Shown piece after piece: positions 33,804 to 46,046 of a stretch of 64,000 nucleotides of DNA (positions are counted from its first letter, which is position 1; each line of letters begins with the position of its first letter). The stretch comes from Calycina herbarum. Its lineage: Eukaryota > Ascomycota > Leotiomycetes > Helotiales > Pezizellaceae. The notes under the pieces were generated by a model. It saw only the letters and a program-made list of their open reading frames with translations. It searched no databases and was not told the DNA's origin. Where the stretch lies: NCBI GenBank assembly GCA_001414485.1, contig LLEY01000055.1, positions 62,001-126,000 on the forward strand, read 5' to 3'. Made by a program: the position numbers and the translations under genes.

Positions 33804-34683
33804 ATGCATATCGTTCAGTCTAGCTGCGCCATTTTGGCCTTTTGTCTGCAACTTGTCAATGCTCAGTCATGGTAAATAAACACTTCTTTTGATGCGCTTC
33901 CTGCTTGGAAATCAGGTATCTTAACTGTATCCAGGAATTTTCTTAGATACTATACGCCTTCCAATTCCGTTGGATTCACATCGGTATATCCCCAACAAGG
34001 AATTAGACTTCCAAACTAAGACCCCCCTAGTTGTCTGGCGACTTGATAGTTCCAGCGACCCCTAATCCAAATGAAGGAACACCATACCTATGGCCAGGAC
34101 TACAAGACATCAAAACAACAGGAGTCTTCCAATCAGTCCTAGACGGCCGAAACACTAATCCAAACTACATCGCCGGCCAGTGGTACATGGCGGACGGATG
34201 GTGCTGCGCCAATCCCGATCTCCCATGGGGACCAGGAGGATTTCATGCTGTAAAGGGAGATACCATACACTTCACCTACAATCGTTCTTCAACAACCCCC
34301 AATTGGGATACTACATTGGTACTAAACAACCAGCCCTCCACAAAGGTCATCAACTCGTTCCCTCTCGCCTATAAATCTTTCAATCAGGTTTTGTTCGCGA
34401 TTGAACTCTATGATCAAGCGTGGAATTTCGGGAGCGTGATTTTCAAAAACATTGTGATCACGACGAACAGCACAGACACAGCTTGGTGTACAAAGTGAGT
34501 AATTGGAAGCTATTTCTATTTGGCCTCTTATGTTCGAGAAAATCTAATTCTTTCGTTAGAGCTCCGGAAAATTATAATTCAGCAACGAACTATACCATTG
34601 GACGTGTGACAGCACAGGTGAATCAGAAGGACAAGACGATGGGTTGCTTTATTGATTCGGTGAATCTTTGGGGGCCAAAGTGA
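33804..34683 (+). CDS. Secreted protein, four exons, possible eqolisin-like (concanavalin-type) fold
   Basis: Exons 33,804-33,871, 33,935-33,983, 34,031-34,494 and 34,560-34,683; 234 residues. A single intron between the first and third exons would break the frame. The 49-base micro-exon (NFLRYYTPSNSVGFTS) restores it, so I consider it real. A signal peptide MHIVQSSCAILAFCLQLVNAQ precedes a mature domain rich in Trp, Asn and Thr: YLWPGLQDIKTTGVFQSVLDG, DGWCCANPDLPWGPGGFHAVKGDTIHFTYN, LFAIELYDQAWNFGSVIFKN. The alternation of strands and the order of a Gln-containing GLQ/FQSV strand, a KGD-T-HFTY turn and an AIELYDQAW strand resemble fungal G1 (eqolisin) glutamic peptidases and their relatives. 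I cannot confirm the catalytic Gln and Glu, so it may be a non-catalytic lectin-like protein. Four potential N-glycosylation sites (NRS, NST, NSAT, NYT type) are seen. Confidence 0.7.
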
Positions 34684-35326
34684 GAGGGGACGAGTTGGAG
34701 ATAGCCTTGTTTACTTGATTTGAGCCCCACTTCAGACAAAATAAGCCGGGCCAGGCTAGTTTCATACTGGAATAAGGTACATTATAATTCATTTCAAGAT
34801 CTACCTAACACACAACGTTACTCCGGTGCTCCTTGTCCTTTACTTGAGCTTCCATCCTTGCTCGCCAGTTTATAAGCGAGATATGTTTCAACCCCTTTTT
34901 CGGTACTACACCGCAAGCAAGAGGCCACCAAGACAGTGGGTGTGGGATTTCACTGTCTGTCTACTCTTAACAAAACATCAGACGGGCATTGATTCACTAC
35001 TTCTATTCTTTGATTTGTAGAAGACTTAGTCCTTGTTCAAGTTTATGCGAGCAGATCTGGGACAATTGACTCAATTGTACTCCGTGTAATTGAGAAACCC
35101 CCGTAAAAACGAGTTCCTAAAGAGTTTAGCAAAATATTAGTTTATGTATACTTTCAGGTATACTTTGGACGACAATGTGATCTCTTACTTTTGGGGGAAA
35201 AAAGCATCTTACGATCTTTCTGAGAGATTCTAGCGAAGTGTTATCTAGTGGTTTGTTGGAAATATTTCACCAGATCTATCCCATAGCATTGGAGTTTTGC
35301 GCAAGATGAGTGTGTTCTACTTGATA
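34684..35326. other. Intergenic, nothing recognised
   Basis: About 640 bases of moderately AT-rich DNA between the secreted-protein gene and the inverted-repeat element. No ORF worth reporting. Confidence 0.5.
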
Positions 35327-36258
35327 CAGTCAGTTGCGATCTAACCTTTAATTCAGTCACTTTTTTATAATCTGTGCTTTTTTTATTTTAAGGTTTTTCC
35401 TCTCTCTTCTTTGAAAGATAGAAAATAAAAGTAATCTAAAAGAGATAAAACCTAGTTAGAAAGAACCGTTATAGTTAGTTATCTCTTCTTATAACTTCTT
35501 ACTATTTTAACTTATATACTACAAAAATAATTTAAAGAATAGAAAAAGTTAGAAAAACCCTCTTTTCTTAAAAAAAATTTACTTTCCCTGTTCTAAGCTT
35601 ACTAAGCTTAACTGCCTCTGCTAAGGCCTTATAAAAAGTAGAATATAAATATAAATATCGATTTTATATAACGTGGTTTATCAGCGAGTCGATCACTAAA
35701 AATATATACAAAATACGTCTGTGCAGCCCTAGTAAAAATCTGTAATTCTTAATAAAAATTAATAAAATTAAAAAATCTACTTTATTACTATATAAATAAA
35801 TAATATTAGAAATCTTAGATACTAACTAATTATAATAGCTAAGTTATTAAAGAAATTAAAAAAAATCTATGAATACAGGGGTAATTTTAAGCGAATCGTT
35901 AGTTATAGCTAGTAAGCGTTTAAAAATTTCAATATTACTTATTTATATAGTAATAAAGTAGATTTTTTAATTTTATTAATTTTTATTAAGAATTACAGAT
36001 TTTTACTAGGGTTGCATAGACGTTTTTTGTATATATTTTTAGTGATCGACTCGCTGATAAACCACGTTATAAAAAGTTTATAGAGTAATAGATAATATAT
36101 AGAGCTCTTGTTTCCTGTTATCTAGAGTATACTAGTATATGTTGTTGTTTAGTAAAGAGTAAAATAAGATATAAAAGAGGGGAAAAGTAGAGATATTTTT
36201 CAAAAAAGCACGGTTTATAAAAAAAGAGCTGAATTCAAGGTTAAATCGCAACTGACTG
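35327..36258. mobile_element. TA-flanked inverted-repeat (MITE/Tc1-mariner-type) element, RIP-like decay
   Basis: The left end starts cagtcagttgcgat at 35,327 and the right end closes atcgcaactgactg at 36,258. Both are flanked by TA (35,325-35,326 and 36,259-36,260), the target duplication of Tc1/mariner/pogo transposons. The arms match for roughly 60 bases (ttcag, tttttttataa and gtgctttttt blocks recur in mirror order) with differences that are mostly C/T and A/G. The interior is very AT-rich, carries no transposase frame that I can find, and is interrupted by a second inverted-repeat element at 35,669-36,069. A non-autonomous derivative is the likeliest reading. Confidence 0.75.
35669..36069. 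mobile_element. Nested TA-flanked fold-back element with long arms
   Basis: A 401-base element bounded by taacgtggtttatcagcg at 35,669 and its reverse complement ending at 36,069, with TA on each side (35,667-35,668 and 36,070-36,071). The two arms are nearly identical over about 140 bases (35,669-35,808 against 36,069-35,930), sharing gcgagtcgatcactaaaa, ccctagtaaaaatctgtaat and the long aatctactttattactatat blocks. The differences seen are G/A and C/T (gtctgtgcagccc against gtctatgcaaccc). Only about 120 bases separate the arms. The higher arm similarity suggests it is younger than the element it sits in. No coding capacity. Confidence 0.8.
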
Positions 36259-36706
36259 TAGCAAGTGGTGGAGCATCATGATTTTGCTTCTCATAATAGA
36301 CAAGATGATAGCAAGAAATAATAATTCTCGCAAAGTTTGCTGTCAAACCAGAGTAGTGGATTTGATACTTAGTAAAAGAAGTCGGCGTTACTCAGCAAAA
36401 CCCCCATTTCACGTTACCCAAGTCTTGTTATTCTCCTAAATGAAGTAAAAGTAGCTGTTGGCAAAAATTCTCTTACTTGCCAAGTCTGAGAAAAAACACA
36501 ACCACTGCACTCACCTCCAATTCTTGTATGATTTCCCTAGGCAGTTTTCTCAATCATCGATGTCATAAATTGTGGCGTAATGTGGCGCAGCAGCATCAAA
36601 GGTTACATTTTTCAGCTGAGTCGACACTTCATAAAAGTCACCCCACTCTGGCATTTCCACCACAACTACCAGATGAGATAAAGCCTACCCCTAAAGGTTT
36701 CAAATA

Positions 36707-38122
36707 ATGGATTACTCATGGAGGCTCTTCCAACGGTCATGGACGTTCTTTCTATTCCCCTTCGGCCTCGACCGTTACTTCACGTACTTGAGCGGCCGGA
36801 AGCTAACATTTGGATTTTGGATCAAATATTCTACTGATAGGGTCTTACCCCCGTCTCCAAATGATCCAAAGGTAAGCTTTTATTGTGTTGGAACTCACAA
36901 AACATGTTCTAACAAGGGTAGGAGGAACGACTCATTTACAAACCACTGGAATATCAGGACAGCTTCCGTCTCCTAATTCTATCCAAAGGTGAAGCAGGAG
37001 ATCCGATAATGGGAAAACTCATTCATAGTCGACTCAGCGACCATCCAGAATTCAATGCTTTATCCTATTGCTGGGATGCTCCAGAGTTCACCTCAACAAT
37101 TCATCTCGAAGGTAGCAACGTCAAAGTCACAGGCAATTGTGCATGGGCTCTTCAACAATTGAGGTCGACCGAGAAAGATACAATTCATTGGGTAGATTCA
37201 ATTTGTATCGATCAGAGTGGTCAGGAAGAAAAGGTTCATCAGGTTCAACAAATGCAAGAAATCTACACTCAAGCTGAGGTGTGTTTACCCAAATAAGTAC
37301 CTTCACTAATAGCATCCCATCGTCGGAAAGACATTGAAGAAACAAGTAAGACCAAAGCTAACAAAGCAAAATCCCCTCCAGAATGTCAATATTTGGATCG
37401 GAAAGTCGACCCCAAACAGCGCCCTAGGAATTGCGTTACTCGCATATTTTGCCACCCATAACTTGGACCTGCAAGCAAAGCCTTTATGGGAGTCGTATCC
37501 CCCAACCGAGATTATTGCTGCTGTCGATGATATTCTGTCTCGAGCGTGGTTTGAGAGAGTTTGGGTTGTACAGGAAGCAGTAGTGTCCAAGAAAACAACA
37601 ATGTTTTGTGGCCAAAATCACTTTTCCTGGGTCCCAAGTGATATGTCCCATGTCCAGAGATTTCAACGCGCCATCAAGTTCGCAGAAATCTCACCAGAAT
37701 GGGAACAGCTTGGTCTAGATGTTATAGACATGAGTTTGTTTCTCGATCTTCTGACTCTACAGCTGAAAGAGCAACGAAAAAGAGCGGGATGGGGATACAG
37801 AGTTCCTTCGGACCTTCTCGACATCATGCATGAGTTACGTTACAAGAAATCGACCGACCCAAGGGACAAAATATTTGCTCTAATGGGCCTAGCGGATGAG
37901 CATTCAAGAAATTTAATTTTCCCGGATTACACGAAAACGGTGGAAGAATCTTTTCAGTCTTTGAAGAAACTCTTACACCAATCTGATGCTGATAGATATT
38001 CAAGAGCCCAGGAAAATGCTGTATGGCCTTCTCCCTTTCTAAACTCCTATTCTCGCTTACATGAAATGCACAGCTTTTACTTATTTAGAATTGTTCTCTT
38101 ATTCCGAAATTGCTACGTATAA
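36707..38122 (+). CDS. HET-domain (heterokaryon incompatibility) protein, short or truncated
   Basis: Three exons, 36,707-36,871, 36,922-37,278 and 37,382-38,122, all phase 0; 420 residues. The second intron has a gctaac branch site. The N-terminus (MDYSWRLFQRSWTFF) is a hydrophobic/aromatic lead. The HET domain runs from about residue 60: EYQDSFRLLILSKGE, FNALSYCWDAPE, CAWALQQLR, IHWVDSICIDQSGQEEKVHQVQQMQEIY, NVNIWIG, then SRAWFERVWVVQEAVVSK, STDPRDKIFALMGLA and FPDYTKTVEE. Known HET proteins trigger cell death on contact between incompatible strains; allelic partner unknown. The end after about residue 370 (HEMHSFYLFRIVLLFRNCYV) looks like frame drift, and most relatives continue for 200 or more residues. 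A plausible further exon lies at about 38,212-38,346 (LVHIRLDKIETLDNELIKCFW) after a gttttttgcag-like acceptor. The gene may therefore be broken or mis-spliced in my model. Confidence 0.75.
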
Positions 38123-41100
38123 GGTTGGACTATAATCTTACATATGCCAGAATCGCAGCTTCTTCAAGATGAGTGATCGGTTTGAGTTTGCACTGTTTGC
38201 TGGTTTTTGCAGCTCGTACACATTCGATTGGATAAAATAGAAACTCTTGACAATGAACTTATAAAGTGTTTTTGGGTTCAACTTCCACCTATGTTGCAAC
38301 TCAACAGAGAGTCACCGGGAGATGCAGTTGTTCGTGGTGGTTATTAGCTTTTTTCACTTCCCATTTCACGAGACCAACTCGCACAATATATAGTGATTCT
38401 TCGAGATTATCTAACACAATATTTCCACTAACTACTACGAATGGCTACCGGTGGGTCTTTGATCTGACTCAAACCATAATCCAGCACATACTGTGTTTTT
38501 GAGCAACTTCAAAATCGTCAAGGTCTTAATTAGAGTGGCAAATCTATCTGATAACCGTCTTACACTAGCGATTTGCCACTTCTCCCTTGGTAGCCAATAA
38601 CACAGTCGAAGAAAATAGGCGAAAATAAGAAATAGACGAGCTCCCCACGAAAACAAATATCCTCTCTTCTCCCCTAATTTATTTAGAACATATCTCCTTC
38701 ACTGCTGATTTTCCAGTTCCAAATACAACTTAAACGAGAACGAATACCACCCCCTCGGATTTTTAGCCTCAACGTCCCCCATCAAATCCTCCCAACGGCC
38801 AAGCTCAAAAAAAGCAAACACTTCGAATCAGGGAGGCGAAACACTTACTTCTTGCCCGCTCCGCCCGCCCGCGTGCCCGTACCATGGAACTCGCTATCTC
38901 CTTCTCTACACGACCACACACGACCACACCCATCCAACCATTCCCATTGCCATAAGACGCACGGCATAATCTCGCGTTCATTCGTCTCCATTCGCACCTC
39001 ACAACCGGGCTTGCGTAGTCTGGTCGTTCTTCAGTACGTACCATCCATCCTAACTTCTGGTTGGGAGGGAGGGTACTGTGCATTCCCAGGTCAGCGGCTA
39101 GGCTTGTAAATAATGCAGCTTCTATACCCCCTTCTTCTCTGTGGGTGTGTGGAGACCATCTGTCGTTGGAAGATCTCAAGTGGAAATAAGGATGGGTAAG
39201 AAAATAGCCATTTACCCCCGCCCCGGTACGGAGGATAGGTAAATGAAGTGAGTACCTGTACAAGTCAAAAACTTCTTTGGAAATCTTCGCATCATGCAAT
39301 GCATGCCCCTGTTGATATACGATGCCTGTTCCGGATAAATGGGTGCATGACAATCCCATGTGCCACGCCCAAATCCGCTCCCAACCATATAACCCTAAGG
39401 CATGAAACGGGCATGTATCTGTACATAAAAAAAAACCCACACCATCGCTCCCAGCTGGCGGGCGAAGGATGTATTGGTACATGTCAACCGCCTAACCAAC
39501 CATTTGCAAGAGCAGGACGAATGCGCCGCGTGTTTACACAAAAAACGTTTGAAGAACACCCCAGGGAAACGATCCCATGACCAATCCCACAAATTTGGGA
39601 AAAGTTGGGCTTCCCAATGGAACTCATAGAAGTATTCCTGCTCGTGGAGGCCATGTGCTGAAGGATTGCAATGCTTCTCCATGTGTCAAGTCAAGGAAGA
39701 CGCTCCCTCTACATCGTTTCCGATGAAAACCAGTTAAATCCTCTCCGCACGTTTAGCATCCACAGTACCACCTCCCAACGTTGTATCCCAGCCCTAAAAA
39801 TTTCCTTAGGATCTGGAAGCATCATGATTCATCACGTCCATCTCCGTACATATATACCAGCATTCTTCTTATAGCCTGTCCAAACCATGTGGTGTAGGAA
39901 TGTTGCCAAGAACACTGTTCATTACCAAAAAATAATCGTGACAAAGCCACTGTACATATATCTCGCAAAATCTCGTATCAGCAACGTCATTAAAATGCAC
40001 GAAGAAAAGCTTGCCATCAAATGTACCAAACAATCAAGAAGCCGCATTGCCGATGTTCTCTCTCTCTCGACTCCAAACTCCCGATTAGAAGAGACGAAGG
40101 GAATACGAAGTACGAAGCAAAATAGGCACACGCAGCCGAATTTGTCCACCACTTAGAGTGCGTCCTATCAATTCCGAAGCTAGGTACGGAAAGATGGACA
40201 GGGGTTATATAAATCACCGAAAACTACGGAATAGAGTAAAGAGACATCGTGAAAACCTCATGTGTAACATTCCATCTCTACTTTCTTTTTGTCAGAACCA
40301 TGCCCGATCACTCCATTCCCAAGATTAATCATCATCCCGGCCTAGACCAGCCTAAATTAACCTACTGCAACTTTGCCGTAGACTCGCATTGTTGGATTCC
40401 TGCATTCTTGTCGCGTGGCAGTGGGATGCACATGTAATATGTAACCACATTTAACCCATGCGGATAGAGAAATATTCAGCAGCAGAATACAAATTCTCCA
40501 TACCCCTGTATTTCCCAATGTAGGATTACCAACCCTCCCCTCCACTCGGTAGAGGTCCCATGCTCTCTAAACTGCCACCAAGCGGTACGGAAAAGTACTG
40601 AAAGCCTGAGATTCCAGATCGTAACACCAGGAAAAAGAGCGTTAGCGTTTTGGCCATGCGCTGTCAAGGATTCATTACCACCTAATTATGCATGATATTC
40701 CGGTCTGGAAGCCGGCAATTCGAAGTTGTCCTGCAAAAGATCCTTCCGTGATATACCTCTTTGGTCCAGCTACTTCTAGAAAAGGAGGTGGGGTGCCACG
40801 ATCCTAGAGGAAGAAGCCATTGCTGCCGTTCTTTCGATACCGAGTCACCAAACGGGTACAAGATCAGAATCCCATATGATAAGGAAAGTTTGGGTCACGG
40901 TACATCTTTGAAATCATATTTAAGAGAGAGGGTTCGGCAGTGTCCTTCCACGCAAAACGCCACGGTGTACAGTGCTGTCATGACTGTTACCCTCCCCCGA
41001 CCACCTAAAACTCAGCTCAAAGTAACTTTGTTACTTTGGGCAAAGATTGGTGAAATGTGCGTATAGATTGTATCGTTCTGCAACCCTTCGGGATTTAGCC

Positions 41101-43134
41101 ATGTGCTTCCCAGGGTTCAGATTCCCGCCAACGATACGCTTTGAAGGGTGGCCGGCGATCCCCAAGGTAAAAGATATGATTGCAACCTCGCCATCCGACC
41201 GAGCAATTCTTCCACCATCCAAAACCTATTATTATTGGAGGTAAACCTTCGGATGACAGAGGTGTGTCAAGGCAACGACGGGAGGATCATATTATCCAGG
41301 CGCGCCTTTCGTTTCAGGGAGCTTATAGCCGGTAAGAACTGGACATCCATTGCATCAAAACCCAAAGAACTCCCCTTGTTAGTTTTAAATTATTTTTGCC
41401 CATCTGTAAGTGTCCATTTGCAGAAGGTTGGTGCCGCATAATAACCTTCCTCTCGTTAAGAAGAGCCAAAGGGGTAAAGAGTTGCAGTGTACTTTTCGCA
41501 TCGGTAGTCCAAGAATAGCTTCATTCTCGGAGAGCAACCATGTCGCGCACATGTACAACAATGAGCCGCCTATTATCAAACAGACCTGGAGTGAGAGAGC
41601 ATGCTTAATAAGCCGTTGTAAACGCTGAGAAAAAATCGTCGGTTGCAACACCAAAGTAGCATCGATCTGCAGAAAATGTGTCTGTTCAGCTTGTCTTCGA
41701 GTGGTGATTATGAATTGTGACAATGAAGTCTCTCTGAAATAACGTTCAAGGGCGCCTCCGAAGAATTATGGGAAAGCTGCATTTCAACGATGGAAAAGTT
41801 CATTTACCAACCTCGAACCTGCTCTATCATTCGTCCTCTCCACAACAACAGTTGTACCACCGCCCATTTGCTTTCATAAATGTCCAAGTTATAACCACCG
41901 GCTATTCTCTTCCCGTGGTTGCAGCCGGAGGCTTGCTTAAGGAAAGTTTCGCCATCGTGGGGTGAAGCGCTGAGATCTACTCTCCGAATCGACGAATGAT
42001 GCCGCGAGAATAAGTATCAAACAACTTCCATTTATGCTCACCGCAGAAAGGAGAAGGGGCTGAAGCAGGGTATACTCCAAGGTTGCGTGGGAAGAATAGC
42101 TTCCTTCCCTTAAACACCTGGTGCAAGTTGTAAGCTGCAGGCTGTGAGCTCCCCCAACCTCCATCCTTTTCGATCCTCCCGCAGCCCTACTATCATTGCG
42201 GGGTCGAATAAGGGAGCGAGGCCCCCCACCCAGTAAATCCAAGATTGTTGACGAATTCGGGCGAAGCGCTAAGGTGTGTTATTCTCCGAATCCCACCAAA
42301 CACCAATAGCTGTCCGCAGAAAACAAAGTATCTTAGACATCAGCTCGCCACAAAACTCAGCTTATACTAAAACTAAGGAAAGAGCCTCACAATAGGTAAA
42401 GAAATCCGAGTCGTGAGAAATCAATATTCTATTCTCTCCAGCAGGTGGATGATTGCCCAGTTCTAACCCTTTTTTTCAGGGCTGACCTGCCTCGGCATAT
42501 CCGGGAAATACTGCAGTGCAGTTCCAAGACGTGGTGATATTAGAATATGATCGAGGTTGGGAAAACAGAGTGAACAACACATGGCATAGTGAAATTCTAC
42601 GACCCGTGTGGACTTCCATCGCGGTGTTTCCACACTAAATGCTCCTCCAAACGTCCAACTTCCGAGCCGCAAAACAGGCAGTTTTAGCACTTCTAAGCCG
42701 AAGCCTTGCCTGCTGGTGACAACTCATAACAATGCCCCACATTGTGAGCAGTATCGGTGGCCATGTTTGAGCTCCATCCGTTGGTCGGCCAAATGTGTGC
42801 CAGAAATAGTACCGTCCTGTCTGTTCGAGGAGAAGAATAATCGGGCTTCAATTCCGAATTTGCTTGCTTGGAGCTTCTCGGAAGATCGCGGAGTAAAGAG
42901 GTGCAAGTGTAGGGGGTTATGCGACATTGCTGGATGGATTTTTCAGCTGTCCCTCCACACCATTTCCTGAATTATAACCCTCTCCGCATACCGCTTCAGA
43001 ACTTCAAAATACCTTCCACACCAAAAAGCCGGCTTCTGTCTTCGACTTGCCGATCTAAAAATAGTGATAGAGCGAATAGGCGAGCGTAGACCATTGTTGA
43101 ACCAACAAATCCTTCTCATGATCATCCAAATCAA
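38123..43134. other. 5-kb gene-poor stretch
   Basis: No gene I can support apart from the possible extra HET exon near 38,212. The longest open frame is a minus-strand one of 225 codons (38,805-39,482), rich in His, Arg and Cys, with no motif and no splice neighbours. Another at 41,385-41,723 is likewise unconvincing. A diverged direct repeat is noted at 41,958-41,990 and 42,258-42,293 (gcgaagcgct ... ctccgaatc), followed in both copies by a shared ccgcagaaa word. Long non-coding transcripts or promoter DNA are possible. Confidence 0.45.
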
Positions 43135-44237
43135 TCATTCAGGCCCAAATACAGTAACCACTCCATCGGTGCCACCACAGCACCACTGATCTCCTCGACT
43201 TTCCTCTTTCCAAGCAACACAACTAACAACATTTTGCCTCTCCTTGACTTTTCCATCTCTTCCAATCTTCCTTTTGGCCTCAACCTTACTCCCCTCAATT
43301 TGAATCCTCTCAATCACCTCGCCACTCAAAGTATCCCAAACAACCACTTCCCCATCCTCCGCATGAACATTTTCATTCCCGCATAACACCCACCTCTCAT
43401 TTCCTCCAAACGCGCTCCGCATTCGAAATTCTCCGTTCTTGAACCTTTCATCCCTATACCCTTTCAATAATACCCCAGAATCTCGATCCATAAGACGTAT
43501 ACAGTGGTCCAGACCTCCAACAAGAAGTCCCTTGCCATCTCTCGTCCTTGCAAGACTCGTAACACTTGTTCCCACGACATCAGTTTCCACCTTCCCCATC
43601 CTAACATCATAAACCCTCACTCTCCCATCAACGCACCCCGTACAAATCTCCCACTCCTTTTGGCCATTTCCCCCAGCCAAAACACAAGAAACACTATCCC
43701 CAGCATCTTCTAGAATCATGATAGGTTTAGAGCTGTTCCCTTTGAGATCCCAAATCCTGACGGAAGTGTCAAATCCCCCAGAAACCAATAGCGAGTCCCC
43801 AACTCCGGCATATGTCACACAATTGATCCGCGCTGTGTGTCCATGATACCCACCTAGTCTGCGTATCGTTTTGGCCGTCGTTACATCCCAAAGAAAGACA
43901 TTTCGATCCCCTCCTACACTGGCAAAAGAAGCATTATCCTTCGCGACACTGATATCGAGGACTTCGTAACCATGAGCCGAATATGTTTGGATGAGTTGTG
44001 TTGCTTTGGGAGGTACGAGAGGATCGGGGTTTGGAGGGGCTGCTGGTCGAGAAGGGTTGTAGAGCCTGACTGTTTTGTCCGCAGAACCGGTGAGGATGTA
44101 TGTTGATGGTGAGCTGGAATATGATATGGCATGGACAGGACCTAAGGTACTTGTTAATATATACTTGGAGAGCCCCAGGCAAAGGACTTACCAATTGATC
44201 CGTAAAGTTGCGCCACGACCTTTTTAGGAAACTCCAT
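43135..44237 (-). CDS. WD40-repeat protein, WDR83/MORG1-like
   Basis: Minus strand, exons 44,237-44,192 and 44,141-43,135; 350 residues; intron gtaagt ... accttag. The start MEFPKKVVAQLYGSIGPVHAISYSS leads straight into the first blade. WD40 blades end in SADKTVRLYN, GGDRNVFLWDV, GGFDTSVRIWDL, CVDGRVRVYDV, GLDHCIRLMDR, DGEVVVWDT and GTDGVVTVFGP, giving seven blades. The order and the whole-protein propeller with little else match WDR83/MORG1, a scaffold of ERK signalling and of the spliceosome in animals. In fungi it is a conserved single-copy protein, probably in mRNA processing. The family call is by blade pattern and size (usual length about 310-350). Between the strands in blades five and six there are longer basic loops (AKRKIGRDGKVKERQ). 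Confidence 0.8.
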
Positions 44238-46046
44238 CTTTGTTCTATCTTTGTATCATCTCCAACGAGGATCCATCTGCTGTTGCTGTCGTCTAGAAAT
44301 TATTTGACGTCTAAAGCTCTGCCCCACCGATGCTCATATTATCAGCCTCGTGTGGCGGTGCACGTTAGAAGTTGCGGCCTTAAAAGGAAGGCACAAAGTA
44401 GCAACCAATCATATATTGCCTGGCCCCCTTGACTCGCTTCCTAACGAGACTCCTTGAATTACAATCATCAATCATGGGCATATTCAATCCAGGATATCCT
44501 GAATTGAAAGTTGAGAATTAGACCCGGAGTCATGTGTCCAGCAGCTCCCTGCAAAACAAAGCCCCTCACTCAGTTCTCTAAACCCTAGATCCCACCACAA
44601 TCCTCATCCCTACCAGACCCATTACCAGGAACTTCTCGAAAATTCCCTTGCTGCAACTAAAAAAAAGGCAAATCTGGAACTTAATCAAAGCTTAAACCCA
44701 AAATCCAGAAGCACTTTCGAAAATCAACCGCATATCCTGACAAGCAGAACTAAAACTTATCGCCCGCTCTAAGTATTTAATAGCCCGACAGGCAACCTTA
44801 GAAATCTCCGAATTGTCCACACCGCATGGCATCGCATCACGTCGAGCTAACTAATTATTAGACTATATGTCAACTCTTGGATGACGCCGCAAATCAACCT
44901 TCAACTGTAATGAACCAAGATCTCGGTACTTCATTCCCTTCAAAGGATGGTTTTGGTAAGAACGCTCGCTACCCATGACTTGAAGTACGAGCGTACCACC
45001 CCACCATCGTCATTACCAGCTCTACCCCCCAATACCGATAACTAACCACTCACTCCCACACCAACCAACTATCAATACCGCACTCACCAACTCCCTCGGA
45101 CGCCAAAAACCACCTCCAAAACCAAGCTTCCAGCTCTCCACTCCCCGGCATCCAAAGGTCCCGCACACTTACGTCCGTAGCCCGAAAGGAAGTTTCTCAG
45201 CTATAGTAGCACAACAACACTTACGTAGTCCCGTCCCCTCTTCCCACCAAAAAAAACCATCACTACTGCAACCCAACAAACACTACTGCACAACCAAATT
45301 AAAAAAGAAACCTACTCCACAAAAAAACCACCAACAGCCGTGTATTACCAATGACTTACTGTGCACACACTATCTTCCACACCCACCTTCCTTAGTGCCC
45401 CCCCTCCCCTTCCCGATCCCCATCCCCCCATCCCACTCTAAGATCTCACTCCCGCTTTTGAAACCCAAACCCAAGCCCAAACCCAAAAAACATTAGCCCC
45501 GTAGCTCCCAGCCTTCTCATCCACCAAGCCTCCCACACCATCTTCACGACGGGCGTCTAGATCTCCCCCCTAAGCCTCCCTCAAGGCTCCCTTCTGACAC
45601 CCCATGGATGGTGCTTCTGACTCGCACTCCACACCCTAACCGCCTATCATGAATCAAAGCCGACCACGCCGCTTCCCAGCAGCACCCGAAGACTCACATC
45701 ACAATATTGGAAGGCACAAGGCGAGAGAGACAAGGCAAGCCACTGATTTTGTATGAATCTTTCGTTCTTTCTTTCTTTCTTTCTTTCTCTTTTCCCCCTT
45801 ATGTAACTGGTGAATATATATAAATATGTAATGTAAACATCTTCTATACAACAAAGATAATATACATCTCAAAAATCCCCCAGTGTCAAAAAAAACAAAG
45901 ACGGCCTTGCGTCCCAAGGTAAATGCTCCTCCAACGCCCACGCTATAGAAAAACAAAAAGACTCCCCATGAGGAGTGAAAGCGCTCATAATCATCAAAAA
46001 AGCAACAACCAAAAAAGCAAAAGATAGGTCTCCAATCCCAATTCCC
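44238..46046. other. Intergenic; strongly strand-asymmetric C/A-rich tract
   Basis: 1.8 kb. 44,940-45,640 is very rich in C and A and poor in G on the plus strand, with long ccc, cccaccacc and caaaaaa words. It has no long frame and no periodic repeat. A (tttc)n microsatellite stands at 45,763-45,795. The right end is the 3' flank of the minus-strand transcription-factor gene. Confidence 0.5.
45763..45795. repeat. (TTTC)n microsatellite
   Basis: About seven tandem tttc units followed by a pyrimidine run, in the 3' flank of the Zn2Cys6 gene. Confidence 0.85.

Noticed and set aside
35669..36069. Transposase gene within the inverted-repeat elements
   Set aside because: No frame long enough and no DDE/D motif seen; both elements look non-autonomous.
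38805..39482. 225-codon minus ORF
   Set aside because: No motif, odd composition rich in His, Arg and Cys, overlapped by plus-strand ORFs, and no splice or promoter context.
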